Below are positions 9,031-16,306 of a stretch of 64,000 nucleotides of DNA, piece after piece; the first letter of the stretch is position 1; each line of letters starts with the position of its first letter. Source of the stretch: Streptomyces griseoluteus (GTDB lineage: Bacteria; Actinomycetota; Actinomycetes; Streptomycetales; Streptomycetaceae). Position numbers and translations under genes: made by a program. The stretch spans positions 62,001 through 126,000 of the forward strand of contig NZ_SRRU01000008.1 of the NCBI RefSeq assembly GCF_004784465.1, in the 5' to 3' direction. The notes beneath the pieces were generated by a model. The model searched no databases. It saw only the letters and a list, made by a program, of their open reading frames with translations, and was not told where the DNA came from.

Positions 9031-9151
9031 GGGAGTTGGTGAATCAACCAGACGGATAGCGGCTCTCTGTAATTATCAGGGAGTCGGTTGCAGCCTGAAC
9101 TCGCTTGCGAGCATAGTTACTTGAGTGAACGCCTCAAGGAAGGCAATCATC

Positions 9152-9592
9152 GTGACCCCCACCACGACCTCGTCACCGGACCTGCTGGACATCGCGGACC
9201 CGGACCAGACGCACTGGATCACTCTGCTCTCGCACCATTCCAGCGTCCGGATCGCCCGCCGCTCCATGCGGCACCGGCTGAGCGGCTGGCCGCTGCCGGG
9301 AGAGCTCTGCGCGGATGCCGTGCTGCTCGTCTCCGAGCTGGCCACCAACGCCGTCCTGCACACCTCCAGCGTGCGCATCCTCTGCGGGATCGGCATCGTC
9401 GCCCCCGGCCGCCTGCGCGTCGAGGTGCACGACCACGACTACTCCGGCCAGGGCCTCACCCGGCGCGAACCGGGCCCGGACGACGAGGGCGGCCGGGGGC
9501 TGGTGCTCGTCGAGCATCTCGCCGACTCCTGGGGGGTCGACCGCTCCCGGCTCACCAGCGGCAACGCGGTCTGGGCGACCCTGAGTGCCTGA
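9152..9592 (+). CDS. RsbW-like ATP-binding anti-sigma/regulatory kinase
   Basis: This 146-residue protein is a single HATPase_c domain with the N box ELATNAVLHTSS and the G box GGRGLVLVEHLADSWGV. Streptomyces encodes many such stand-alone GHKL proteins that act as anti-sigma kinases or as partners of SpoIIE phosphatases and STAS proteins. GTG 9152 is preferred because AAGGAAGG precedes it by 8 nt; a longer form from GTG 9125 is possible. Its stop abuts the stop of the convergent SpoIIE phosphatase gene with no base between them (TGATCA), a plausible functional partnership. Confidence 0.9.
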   Translation: MTPTTTSSPDLLDIADPDQTHWITLLSHHSSVRIARRSMRHRLSGWPLPGELCADAVLLVSELATNAVLHTSSVRILCGIGIVAPGRLRVEVHDHDYSGQGLTRREPGPDDEGGRGLVLVEHLADSWGVDRSRLTSGNAVWATLSA

Positions 9593-11047
9593 TCAGCCTT
9601 CCGTGGGCGTGAGTTCGGCCAGGAGCAGGGTCCGGTCGTCCGTGCCGTTCGTGCCGGAGGGTGCGTGCAGCAGGTGCTCGCACAGGGCGGGCAGATCGGC
9701 GCCCAGTCCGGGAGCGGCGGCGTCCAGGGAGTCGGCCAGGCGGGTTATCTGATGGTCGATGTCGGCGTCACGGGACTCCACCAGACCGTCGCTGTACAGC
9801 ACCAGCAGCGCGGGCTCCGGAACGCTGAACACGGTCGCCTCGTAGTGGCCGGTGCCGAGCCCCAGGGGCAGGCCGGGCTCGGTCAGGGGGACCGGGACCG
9901 TCTTCCCCTCCGGGCCGCGCAGCAGCGGGGGCGGATGGCCGGCGCTCACCAGGGTGCAGGTGCGCTCCCTCGGCGACCACTCGGCGTAGACACAGGTGGC
10001 GAAGGAAGCGCCGGGCGTGTCGCAGGCCAGGGCGTCCAGCCGCCGCACGAGATCCACCGCCGGTATGTCGAACCCGGCGAACGCCCTCACGGCCGTTCGG
10101 AGTTGCAGCATGGCGACGGCGGACTCCGGGCCGTGGCCCATCGCGTCGCCCACGATCAGGCTGACCCGCCCGTCCGGCCGCCGCAGCACGTCGTACCAGT
10201 CGCCGCCTATCACCGTGTCCTCGCCGGCGGGCAGCGAGCCGTGGCTCACCCGGCATCCCTCGAACCGCTGGAGCGTGCCCGAGGGCAGGCTGCCCCGGAT
10301 GGCCAGCGTGGTGCGCCGCTCGTGCTCGTAGCGGCGGGCGTTGTCCAGGGCGACCGAGGCCCGCGCCGCCAGGGCCTCCACGGCCGTCACCTCGGTGGAC
10401 CCGAACGGCTCCCGGTCCGGGCCGCGCGTGCAGGCGACGAAACCGATCATGACCTCCCGCAGCCGCAGCGGCACGATCAGGAAGGACGCGGTCCGTAACA
10501 ACTCCTCCATCCGCGCGTCCCCGTTGCCAGACGCGCGCAACCGCGCGGAGGTGTGCGGGTCCACCGAGTCCAGCAACTGCGCCTGCCCGGAGGACAGCGC
10601 GCGGGCGTACGGCGTCTCGCGGGGGAAGACGATCACCTCGCCGACCGGCAGCAGCTTCTCCCAGTCCTCCCGCGCGTCCGCCCCCACCCGCAGCGCCAGC
10701 CGGTGTGCCTCGATCCGCGGCGGGTCCGGCGCCATGCCCGCCTGCTCCCCCCGACGCCACCGCTCCAGCAGGTACACCGAGGCCGCGTCGGCGAAGGCGG
10801 GGGCCAGCGCGTGGGTGAACTGGCTGCCGGTCAGCGGCAGATCGAGCGCCGAGCCGATCGCGTCGGCGGCGGGGGAGAGGAGCGGCCGGCGCGGCGAGGT
10901 CCGGACGTCGGGCGGTTCGCCGATGCGGCTGCGCGGGTCGTTCCGCAGAGTCGTGCCTTTCCGGGGGTGAGGGCGACCGACCGCGCGCCGGGCCCGGGGA
11001 GGCGGGGCGGGGCGTCGCTCGTCGTTCCGGGCAACTATATGATGCAT
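9593..11047 (-). CDS. GAF-SpoIIE serine phosphatase
   Basis: The protein has 484 residues. A GAF-like sensor covers about 60-245 and ends in the VEALAARASVALDNARRYEHER helix. A complete SpoIIE/PP2C domain follows: IGGDWYDV and VGDAMGHGPES (metal ligands), VSAGHPPPLLR and VLYSDGLVESRD. The family dephosphorylates STAS antagonists to activate sigma factors; the signal bound by the GAF domain is unknown. ATG 11047 is the only good start (TTG 11053 is just upstream), yet it lies only 32 bp from the divergent ATG at 11080 and has no clear ribosome site. A leaderless transcript or a start overlapping the neighbour's promoter is likely. The first 50 residues are Arg/Pro-rich and probably disordered. 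Confidence 0.88.
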   Translation of the reverse strand: MHHIVARNDERRPAPPPRARRAVGRPHPRKGTTLRNDPRSRIGEPPDVRTSPRRPLLSPAADAIGSALDLPLTGSQFTHALAPAFADAASVYLLERWRRGEQAGMAPDPPRIEAHRLALRVGADAREDWEKLLPVGEVIVFPRETPYARALSSGQAQLLDSVDPHTSARLRASGNGDARMEELLRTASFLIVPLRLREVMIGFVACTRGPDREPFGSTEVTAVEALAARASVALDNARRYEHERRTTLAIRGSLPSGTLQRFEGCRVSHGSLPAGEDTVIGGDWYDVLRRPDGRVSLIVGDAMGHGPESAVAMLQLRTAVRAFAGFDIPAVDLVRRLDALACDTPGASFATCVYAEWSPRERTCTLVSAGHPPPLLRGPEGKTVPVPLTEPGLPLGLGTGHYEATVFSVPEPALLVLYSDGLVESRDADIDHQITRLADSLDAAAPGLGADLPALCEHLLHAPSGTNGTDDRTLLLAELTPTEG

Positions 11048-11079
11048 CGTCAAGTCGCATCCTAGGAAAGGAAGTTGCG

Positions 11080-11895
11080 ATGTCCGACAGTGCGGTTGCG
11101 GGTTCCGGGGCAGAGCCCGACAAGGCGAGCGTCGCCCGGATGTACGACGCGATGCTGGGCGGACAGCACAACTTCGCCATCGACCGGGAGGCGGTGGCCG
11201 CCTTCACCGCCATCGACCCCCGGGTGCGTACCCTCGCACGGGCCAACCGGGACTTCCTCGGCCGGGCCGTGCGCTTCCTGATCGACTCCGGGGTACGGCA
11301 GTTCATCGACCTCGGCTCCGGCATCCCCACCCAGGGCAACGTCCACGAGGTGGCCCAGGCGGCCGACCCGGACGCCCGCGTGGTGTACGTGGACAACGAT
11401 CCCGTCGCCGTGGCGCACAGCGCGTCCCTGCTCGCGGACAACCCGTGCGCGGACATCGTCGACGGCGACATCCGCAGGCCCGCCGGCATCCTCGAGGCAC
11501 CGCAGCTCCGCAAGCTGATCGACTTCGAGCAGCCCGTCGCCGTACTGATGATCACGATCCTGCACTTCATCACCCCGGAGGAGGACCCGCACACCCTCGT
11601 GGGCACCTTCCGGGACGCGCTGCCCGAGGGGAGCTGGCTGGCGCTGTCCCACGCGACCAACCAGGACCGCCCCGACACCGCCGCCGCCGTGGGGCAGCTC
11701 TACCGCTCCCGCGCCACCTCCCCGGTGACCGCCCGCTCGTACGAGGAGATCCTCGGCCTCTTCGACGGCTTCGAGCTCGCTGAGCCCGGCCTGGTCCACG
11801 TCCCGCTGTGGCGTCCCGACCCGGCCGAGGCGCTCCCGGACAACCCGACCGAGTACTGGGTGTACGCCGGGGTCGGGCGGACCAGCGCCGGGTAG
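11080..11895 (+). CDS. SAM-dependent methyltransferase, SAV2177/DUF574 family (second copy)
   Basis: This 271-residue paralogue of the gene at 7015-7821 has VARMYDAMLGGQHNFAIDREA, FIDLGSGIPTQGNVH (SAM glycine loop) and VVYVDNDPVAV. Where the first copy has ALSLNALMHF, this one has AVLMITILHF. ATG 11080 follows AGGAAAGGAAG. It is divergently transcribed from the GAF-SpoIIE phosphatase with an exceptionally short 32-bp interval, so one set of regulatory bases must serve both. The target is unknown. Confidence 0.9.
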   Translation: MSDSAVAGSGAEPDKASVARMYDAMLGGQHNFAIDREAVAAFTAIDPRVRTLARANRDFLGRAVRFLIDSGVRQFIDLGSGIPTQGNVHEVAQAADPDARVVYVDNDPVAVAHSASLLADNPCADIVDGDIRRPAGILEAPQLRKLIDFEQPVAVLMITILHFITPEEDPHTLVGTFRDALPEGSWLALSHATNQDRPDTAAAVGQLYRSRATSPVTARSYEEILGLFDGFELAEPGLVHVPLWRPDPAEALPDNPTEYWVYAGVGRTSAG

Positions 11896-11986
11896 GGGAT
11901 TGAGGGCGGGGCGCACGGGCACCCGGTGGCCAGAAGGACGGCGGGCGTTCCGCCGTCCGGCTGCTGTCAGGGGAAAGGCCGTGCTC

Positions 11987-12574
11987 ATGGACAGAAGACC
12001 GACCCGGGCTGCGCACGATCCCGGTCGTGCCCCCACCCCGCCCCTGCTCCCCGGCGGCTACGACCCGGCCGACTACGCCGGGACCGTCGCCCGCAGTGCC
12101 GAGACGGCCGGGGTGTCGCCGGTGCTGCTGATGACCGTCCTGCACAACGAGGCGTACAAACCGCACCACCCGCTCCTCGAACGTCTCTGGCAGTGGTGGA
12201 AGCCCGGCGCGTCCTTCGGCGTGGCCAACATGCACCGTGCGGCCTTCGAATCGGTCCGGCGCGCGTACGGCCTGTCGGGGCGGTGGGAGGACCTGCGGGA
12301 CGATCCCGCGTTCGCCGTCCGCGTCGCGGCCCTGCACCTGAAGGACCTCGACCGGGCCCTTCCGCGCACCCACGTGCGCCGCTACACCCGCGACGAACTG
12401 CTCGCCCTCGGCTACAACGCGGGCGCACGGAACATGCGGGCCTTCGCGCGGGGCGTCCCGCCGGGGCCCATGGCGCGGTCGTACCTGCGGCGCTACCGCG
12501 AGTACCGGGGCCGGGCCACCGACGCGCTGGCCGAGGGCGGCAGGCCGCGCGACCCGGACGCGGTCGCTGGCTGA
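11987..12574 (+). CDS. Lytic transglycosylase-like (SLT fold) protein without export signal
   Basis: This 195-residue protein looks like a lysozyme-fold transglycosylase. SPVLLMTVLHNEAYKPHHP places a candidate catalytic Glu at residue 55, and SFGVANMHRAAFESV, VAALHLKDL and ELLALGYNAGARNMRAF match the later helices of SLT domains. Such enzymes cut peptidoglycan between MurNAc and GlcNAc. However, the N-terminus (charged, Pro-rich) contains no signal peptide or TM helix, so it may be intracellular, phage- or tailocin-derived, or exported by another route. ATG 11987 has GGGGAAAGG 8 nt upstream; GTG 11981 is too close to that site. Confidence 0.7.
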   Translation: MDRRPTRAAHDPGRAPTPPLLPGGYDPADYAGTVARSAETAGVSPVLLMTVLHNEAYKPHHPLLERLWQWWKPGASFGVANMHRAAFESVRRAYGLSGRWEDLRDDPAFAVRVAALHLKDLDRALPRTHVRRYTRDELLALGYNAGARNMRAFARGVPPGPMARSYLRRYREYRGRATDALAEGGRPRDPDAVAG

Positions 12575-12700
12575 GCCGCCGGCCGCCGAAACGGCCCACC
12601 GGATGCAGACGGCCGCTTTCTGGGTGACGGTAGTCGCAGGGGCCCGCCGGCCCGCAGCGCGTCGTCGGAGGGTCCACCACGGCGACGGCGAGGAGGAACT

Positions 12701-13084
12701 GTGGCTACTTCTGATCACCAGCACGAGGGCCCCGCGGACGGCGGGGCGGCCGGCGAGCCCGGCGTGCACGACGGCGGTGCGGACGGCAGCGCCGAAGGTC
12801 CCGCGGACGGCGGCGCGGCGGGCGTTCCCGGCGTGCACGACGGCGGTGCGGACGGCAGCGCCGAGGGCCCCGCGGACGGTGGCGCCGCCGGTGTCCCCGG
12901 CGTCCACGACGGCGGAGCCGACGGTGGCGCGGACGAGGGTGCCGAGGGCCCCGCGGACGGTGGCGCCGCCGGCGTTCCCGGCGTCCACGACGGTGGGGCC
13001 GACGGCGGTGCCGAGGGCCCGGCCGACGGCGGTGCCGCCGGTGAGCCCGGCGTCCACGACGGCGGTGCGGACGGCAGCGCTTGA
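12701..13084 (+). CDS. Acidic Gly/Ala/Asp repeat protein, candidate substrate of the next gene
   Basis: This 127-residue protein consists of an 8-residue head (MATSDHQH) and five tandem units. The unit consensus is EGPADGGAAG, then E or V, then PGVHDGGADG, then S or G, then A; unit three has an extra DEGA. Each unit has exactly one His. There are no Lys, Arg, Cys or aromatic residues, so the chain should be very acidic and disordered. GTG 12701 follows AGGAGGAACT. The stop overlaps the TTG start of the JmjC/cupin oxygenase by 4 bp (TTGA). The units differ at many synonymous positions while the amino acids are kept, showing selection on the protein. I do not recognise the family. A hydroxylation substrate or multi-core peptide precursor is an inference from the operon and repeat design. 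Confidence 0.72.
   Translation: MATSDHQHEGPADGGAAGEPGVHDGGADGSAEGPADGGAAGVPGVHDGGADGSAEGPADGGAAGVPGVHDGGADGGADEGAEGPADGGAAGVPGVHDGGADGGAEGPADGGAAGEPGVHDGGADGSA
12725..13081 (+). repeat. Five in-frame tandem repeats of 69 bp (one of 81 bp)
   Basis: The units lie at 12725-12793, 12794-12862, 12863-12943 (12 bp longer), 12944-13012 and 13013-13081. They are similar but not identical at DNA level, with most changes silent. The array ends exactly at the stop codon and leaves no C-terminal tail. Confidence 0.9.
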
Positions 13085-14286
13085 CCGGCCCGGCCGGCGA
13101 CTTCCCTGATCCCGGCACCCGTGGGGGTGCCGGGATTCTGGAGCGCCGTCTGACCGGTCTCGGCCCTGACGTCTTCGCACGGGACGTCTGGTCGCGCACC
13201 GCGCTGCTCACCCGGCACGCGAGCGACTTCTCCGACGTGTTCGACGCCGGCGCGGCGGACGAACTCCTCGCGCGCCGGGGCCTGCGCACGCCCTTCCTCC
13301 GCGTCGCCAAGAACGGCACCGTGCTCCCCGAGTCGTCCTTCACCTCGCCCGGTGGAGTCGGCGCCACCATCGCCGACCAGCTCGACGACACCGCGCTGTG
13401 GCGGCTGTTCGCCGACGGCGCCACCCTGGTGCTCCAGGCTCTCCAGCGCACCTGGGCGCCGGCCGGGGAACTGTGCGCCGCTCTGAGCGCCGAACTGGGG
13501 CACCCCGTGCAGGCCAACGCCTACATCACCCCGCCGCAGAGCCAGGGCTTCGACGACCACTACGACGTCCACGACGTGTTCGTCATCCAGATCCAGGGCA
13601 GCAAGCGCTGGCTCGTCCACGAGCCCGTGCACCGCGATCCGCTCAGGGACCAGCCCTGGACCGGCCACCGGGCCGCCGTCGCCGAGGCGGCGGAGGGGCC
13701 CGCGTACATCGACACCGTGCTGGAGCCCGGCGACGTCCTCTATCTGCCGCGCGGCTGGCTGCACGCCGCCCGCGCCAAGGGCGAGGTCTCCGTCCACCTG
13801 ACGCTCGGCGTCCACGTCTGGACCCGGTACGCGCTGGCCGAACAGCTCGCCGAGGCAGCCCTCGCCGCACTGCGCGAGGACCCCTGGACCCGCGCCACGC
13901 TGCCGCTCGGCGCCGATGCCACGGCCGACGTGCTCGACGGCGTCCGTGAACGCCTCACCGCCGCGCTGTCCGACGCCGACCCCGCCCCCCAGTTCCACCG
14001 CACCCGGCGTGGCCAGGGCCGTCCGGCACCGCTCGGCCCGCTGGCCCAGCTCGCCGCCGTCGAGGCCCTCGCCCCCCAGTCGCCCGTACGCCTGCGCCAA
14101 GCCCTGGAAGCCCGGCTGGAGGGGGACCGCCTGATGACCCGCGTCGGCTGGCTCGACCTCCCCGCGACCGACCTGCCCGCCGTGACCCGCCTGCTCGACG
14201 GCGAGGTCCGTACGGCCGCTGACCTCGGGCTCCCCCTCGCCGGACGGCTGCTCCGCGCGGGCGTGCTGGTGCCGGGCGGACAGTAG
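13081..14286 (+). CDS. JmjC/cupin-4 Fe(II)/2-oxoglutarate oxygenase (ROX-like)
   Basis: This 401-residue protein resembles ribosomal oxygenases (YcfD, MINA53 and NO66 group), which hydroxylate Arg or His side chains of proteins. The catalytic core is clear: GFDDHYDVHDVFVIQIQGSK gives iron ligands His160 and Asp162 and a candidate 2-oxoglutarate Lys175, and LYLPRGWLHAA gives the third iron ligand His228, followed by SVHLTLGVHVW. The C-terminal third (about 250-401) is helical and winged-helix-like, as in ROX dimerisation and C-terminal domains. The only start that fits is TTG 13081, overlapping the repeat gene's stop (TTGA) with no ribosome site of its own, so expression depends on translation of the repeat gene. 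Since NO66 and MINA53 act on His, the single His of each neighbouring repeat is an attractive target. Confidence 0.9.
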   Translation: MTGPAGDFPDPGTRGGAGILERRLTGLGPDVFARDVWSRTALLTRHASDFSDVFDAGAADELLARRGLRTPFLRVAKNGTVLPESSFTSPGGVGATIADQLDDTALWRLFADGATLVLQALQRTWAPAGELCAALSAELGHPVQANAYITPPQSQGFDDHYDVHDVFVIQIQGSKRWLVHEPVHRDPLRDQPWTGHRAAVAEAAEGPAYIDTVLEPGDVLYLPRGWLHAARAKGEVSVHLTLGVHVWTRYALAEQLAEAALAALREDPWTRATLPLGADATADVLDGVRERLTAALSDADPAPQFHRTRRGQGRPAPLGPLAQLAAVEALAPQSPVRLRQALEARLEGDRLMTRVGWLDLPATDLPAVTRLLDGEVRTAADLGLPLAGRLLRAGVLVPGGQ

Positions 14287-14293
14287 CGGCCCG

Positions 14294-15190
14294 GTGACCA
14301 CCACAGACCGGTTCTTCTGCGCCGACGCCGCCCGGATACGCGGCGACTTTCCCGCGGGCACCGCGCCGCGCGGCGCGGTCTGGGTGCTGATCGAGTACCG
14401 GGGCGCGTGGCCGGCCAACGGCTACGACGGCATCGACCTGGACCCGGTGGTCAAGGCCCACGTCTGGGCCGCCGCCCACGCAGTGCGCGCCCGCATCTTC
14501 CTCGTCCGGCGGCTCGCCCGTCCCAGACCCGAGGGGCCCGGCCGCTGGGCCGTACTGCACTACGAGCGGTCGGGCGCCTACCGCCAGCGCTGGGGCACCT
14601 GGAGCAGCGACCAGGACCTCGTGGAGATCGCCGAGGCCCTCCGGTCGCCGGGCCGTCTCGACCAGCCGCCGGTCGTCCTGGTCTGCGCGCACGGGCAGCA
14701 CGACATCTGCTGCGCGGTACGCGGCCGGCCGGTGGCGCGGGCGCTCAGCGAGCGGTGGCCCAACCTCGTCTGGGAGTGCACCCACGTGGGCGGGGACCGG
14801 TTCGCCGCCAACGTCGTCGTCGTGCCCGACGGGACGTACTACGGCCTCCTCGACCCCGTCTCGGCCGTCGGGGTGGTCGAGGAGCACCTCGCCGGGCGCG
14901 TCCACCCCGACTTCCTGCGCGGGTACACCGACCTCGCCCCGCCCCAGCAGGTCGCCGTCGCCGCGCTGCTCGCCCGCTTCGGCCCGGCCGGCCGGCACGA
15001 CTACACGGTCACCGGCACGGCCCGCGACGGCGACGTCTGGCGCGTCCGCGTCGAACTGCACGCGCCGCACCCGACCGCGTTCGACATCGAGGTGCACGCC
15101 CACCGCACGGCCCCCTACCGGCTCACCTGCCGGGGCCCCGTACCGAGCCCGGCGGTCGCCTACGAGGTGCGGTCCATCCACCCGGCCTGA
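14294..15190 (+). CDS. Sucrase/ferredoxin-like (Apd1-type) Fe-S protein
   Basis: The protein has 298 residues. The thioredoxin-like [2Fe-2S] family (Suc_Fer-like) is recognised by VLVCAHGQHDICCAVRGRPV at about 127-146 and CTHVGGDRFAANVVVVPDG at about 161-179, followed by YYGLLDPVSA. Cys130, Cys138/139, Cys161 and His163 are candidate cluster ligands; the second His of the yeast Apd1 HxGGH motif is Asp here. It starts at GTG 14294, 7 nt after the oxygenase stop, with only a weak ribosome site, so it is probably the third gene of the repeat-protein operon. It could supply electrons or maintain Fe(II) for the oxygenase, but this is inference. The C-terminal 90 residues are a separate small domain. 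Confidence 0.85.
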   Translation: MTTTDRFFCADAARIRGDFPAGTAPRGAVWVLIEYRGAWPANGYDGIDLDPVVKAHVWAAAHAVRARIFLVRRLARPRPEGPGRWAVLHYERSGAYRQRWGTWSSDQDLVEIAEALRSPGRLDQPPVVLVCAHGQHDICCAVRGRPVARALSERWPNLVWECTHVGGDRFAANVVVVPDGTYYGLLDPVSAVGVVEEHLAGRVHPDFLRGYTDLAPPQQVAVAALLARFGPAGRHDYTVTGTARDGDVWRVRVELHAPHPTAFDIEVHAHRTAPYRLTCRGPVPSPAVAYEVRSIHPA

Positions 15191-15194
15191 CCGC

Positions 15195-15317
15195 CTGCCC
15201 CTCGGCCCGGACACGTACGACGACATCCGCGCCTCCCTGACGGCCCGCCTGGCGGAGCACGAGGCGCACCGGGACACGGCGTACTCGGTGGTCAGCGAGG
15301 AATCCGACGCCACGTGA
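15195..15317 (+). other. Possible headless coding remnant
   Basis: The 174 bp between the Fe-S gene and the SDR gene contain an open stretch ending at TGA 15315-15317. It reads LPLGPDTYDDIRASL and LAEHEAHRDTAYSVVSEESDAT with Streptomyces-like codon use. No start codon in this frame is compatible with it, since upstream it overlaps the Fe-S gene out of frame. It may be the tail of a deleted gene. Confidence is low. Confidence 0.3.
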
Positions 15318-15320
15318 GAA

Positions 15321-15347
15321 CAAAGGTGACGAGAACTGTCACCTTTG
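15321..15347. promoter_or_regulatory. Perfect 10-bp inverted repeat upstream of the SDR gene
   Basis: CAAAGGTGAC (15321-15330) and its exact complement GTCACCTTTG (15338-15347) are separated by 7 bp and end 17 bp before the SDR start. Size and position fit a dimeric repressor operator overlapping the promoter. The WYL-type regulator encoded at the other end of the SDR gene is the obvious candidate ligand. Confidence 0.65.
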
Positions 15348-15364
15348 GCGTGCACGGTGGAAGC

Positions 15365-16306
15365 ATGACCACACAAGACCTCACCACGCCCCTCGCCGAC
15401 CGCGTCGCTCTCGTCGCCGGGGCCACCCGGGGCGCCGGGCGGGCGATGGCCGTCGAGCTGGGCCGGGCCGGAGCCACCGTCTATGTCACCGGACGCACCA
15501 CCCGCGAGCGGACCAGCGAAGTCGGGCGGCAGACCGAGACCATCGAGGAGACGGCGGATCTGGTCACGGCGGCCGGCGGTACCGGAATCGCCGTACCCAC
15601 CGACCACTTGGACCCCGAGCAGGTGCGGGCGCTCGTCGCGCGGATCGACCGCGAGCAGGGGCGGCTCGACATCCTCGTCAACGACCTCTGGGGCGGCGAA
15701 CACCTGCTGGTGGGCTCCGTCTTCGGCAAGAAGAGCTGGGAGACCCCGCTCGACGACGGCCTGCGCATCCTGGAACTCGGGGTGCGCTCGCACGTGATCA
15801 CCGCCGCGCTCGCGCTTCCGCTCCTGATCCGCTCCGAAGGTCCGCTGCACGTGGAGGTCACCGACGGCACGGCCGTCTACAACCGCCGGTACCGGGAGAA
15901 CCTCTACTACGACCTCGCCAAGAACGCCCCCATCCGCATCGCCTTCGGCCTGGGCGAGGAACTCGCCGAGTACGGCGGCACGGCCGTCGCCGTCACGCCG
16001 GGCTTCCTGCGCTCGGAGCAGATGCTCGGCCACTTCGGCGTGACCGAGGAGAACTGGCGCGACGCCATCGCCCGGGAACCCGACTTCGCCACCGCCGAGT
16101 CCCCCGCCTACCTCGCCCGCGGCATCGCCGCCCTCGCCGCCGACCCCGGCCGCGCCGCCCGCTGGAACGGCAGGTCCACCTCCAGCGCGGAACTCGCCCG
16201 GACCTACGACGTCACGGACATCGACGGCAGCCGGCCGGACGCCTGGGCCTACTTCGAGGAGGTCAAGTCCGGCGGCAAGGAGGGCACTCCCGACGACTAC
16301 CGCTGA
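15365..16306 (+). CDS. Short-chain dehydrogenase/reductase
   Basis: This 313-residue SDR has a Rossmann start, VALVAGATRGAGRAMAVEL (cofactor glycine motif), then ILVNDLWGG in place of the usual NNAG and YYDLAK supplying Tyr-x3-Lys. A Thr/Asp stretch (VEVTDGTAVYN) replaces the common catalytic Ser region. At 313 residues it is longer than the classical 250, with a C-terminal extension. It probably uses NAD(P)H; the substrate is unknown. ATG 15365 was chosen because GGTGG is close upstream and the inverted repeat lies just before it. Its last 10 bp overlap the convergent WYL regulator. Confidence 0.88.
   Translation: MTTQDLTTPLADRVALVAGATRGAGRAMAVELGRAGATVYVTGRTTRERTSEVGRQTETIEETADLVTAAGGTGIAVPTDHLDPEQVRALVARIDREQGRLDILVNDLWGGEHLLVGSVFGKKSWETPLDDGLRILELGVRSHVITAALALPLLIRSEGPLHVEVTDGTAVYNRRYRENLYYDLAKNAPIRIAFGLGEELAEYGGTAVAVTPGFLRSEQMLGHFGVTEENWRDAIAREPDFATAESPAYLARGIAALAADPGRAARWNGRSTSSAELARTYDVTDIDGSRPDAWAYFEEVKSGGKEGTPDDYR

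Noticed and set aside
12701..13084. Classical RiPP precursor with leader peptide
   Set aside because: The head is only 8 residues and no protease, transporter or lanthipeptide, YcaO or radical SAM enzyme is nearby. I keep the hydroxylation-substrate idea but not a named RiPP class.
12603..13109. Alternative long frame through the repeat array (Arg/Thr/Pro-rich)
   Set aside because: It is a shadow of the repeat gene. The frame starting at GTG 12701 has AGGAGG, ordered repeats and a coupled downstream gene.
14407..15240. Long Arg/Pro-rich frame across the Fe-S gene
   Set aside because: It is a typical high-GC shadow frame; the Fe-S protein frame carries all recognisable motifs.
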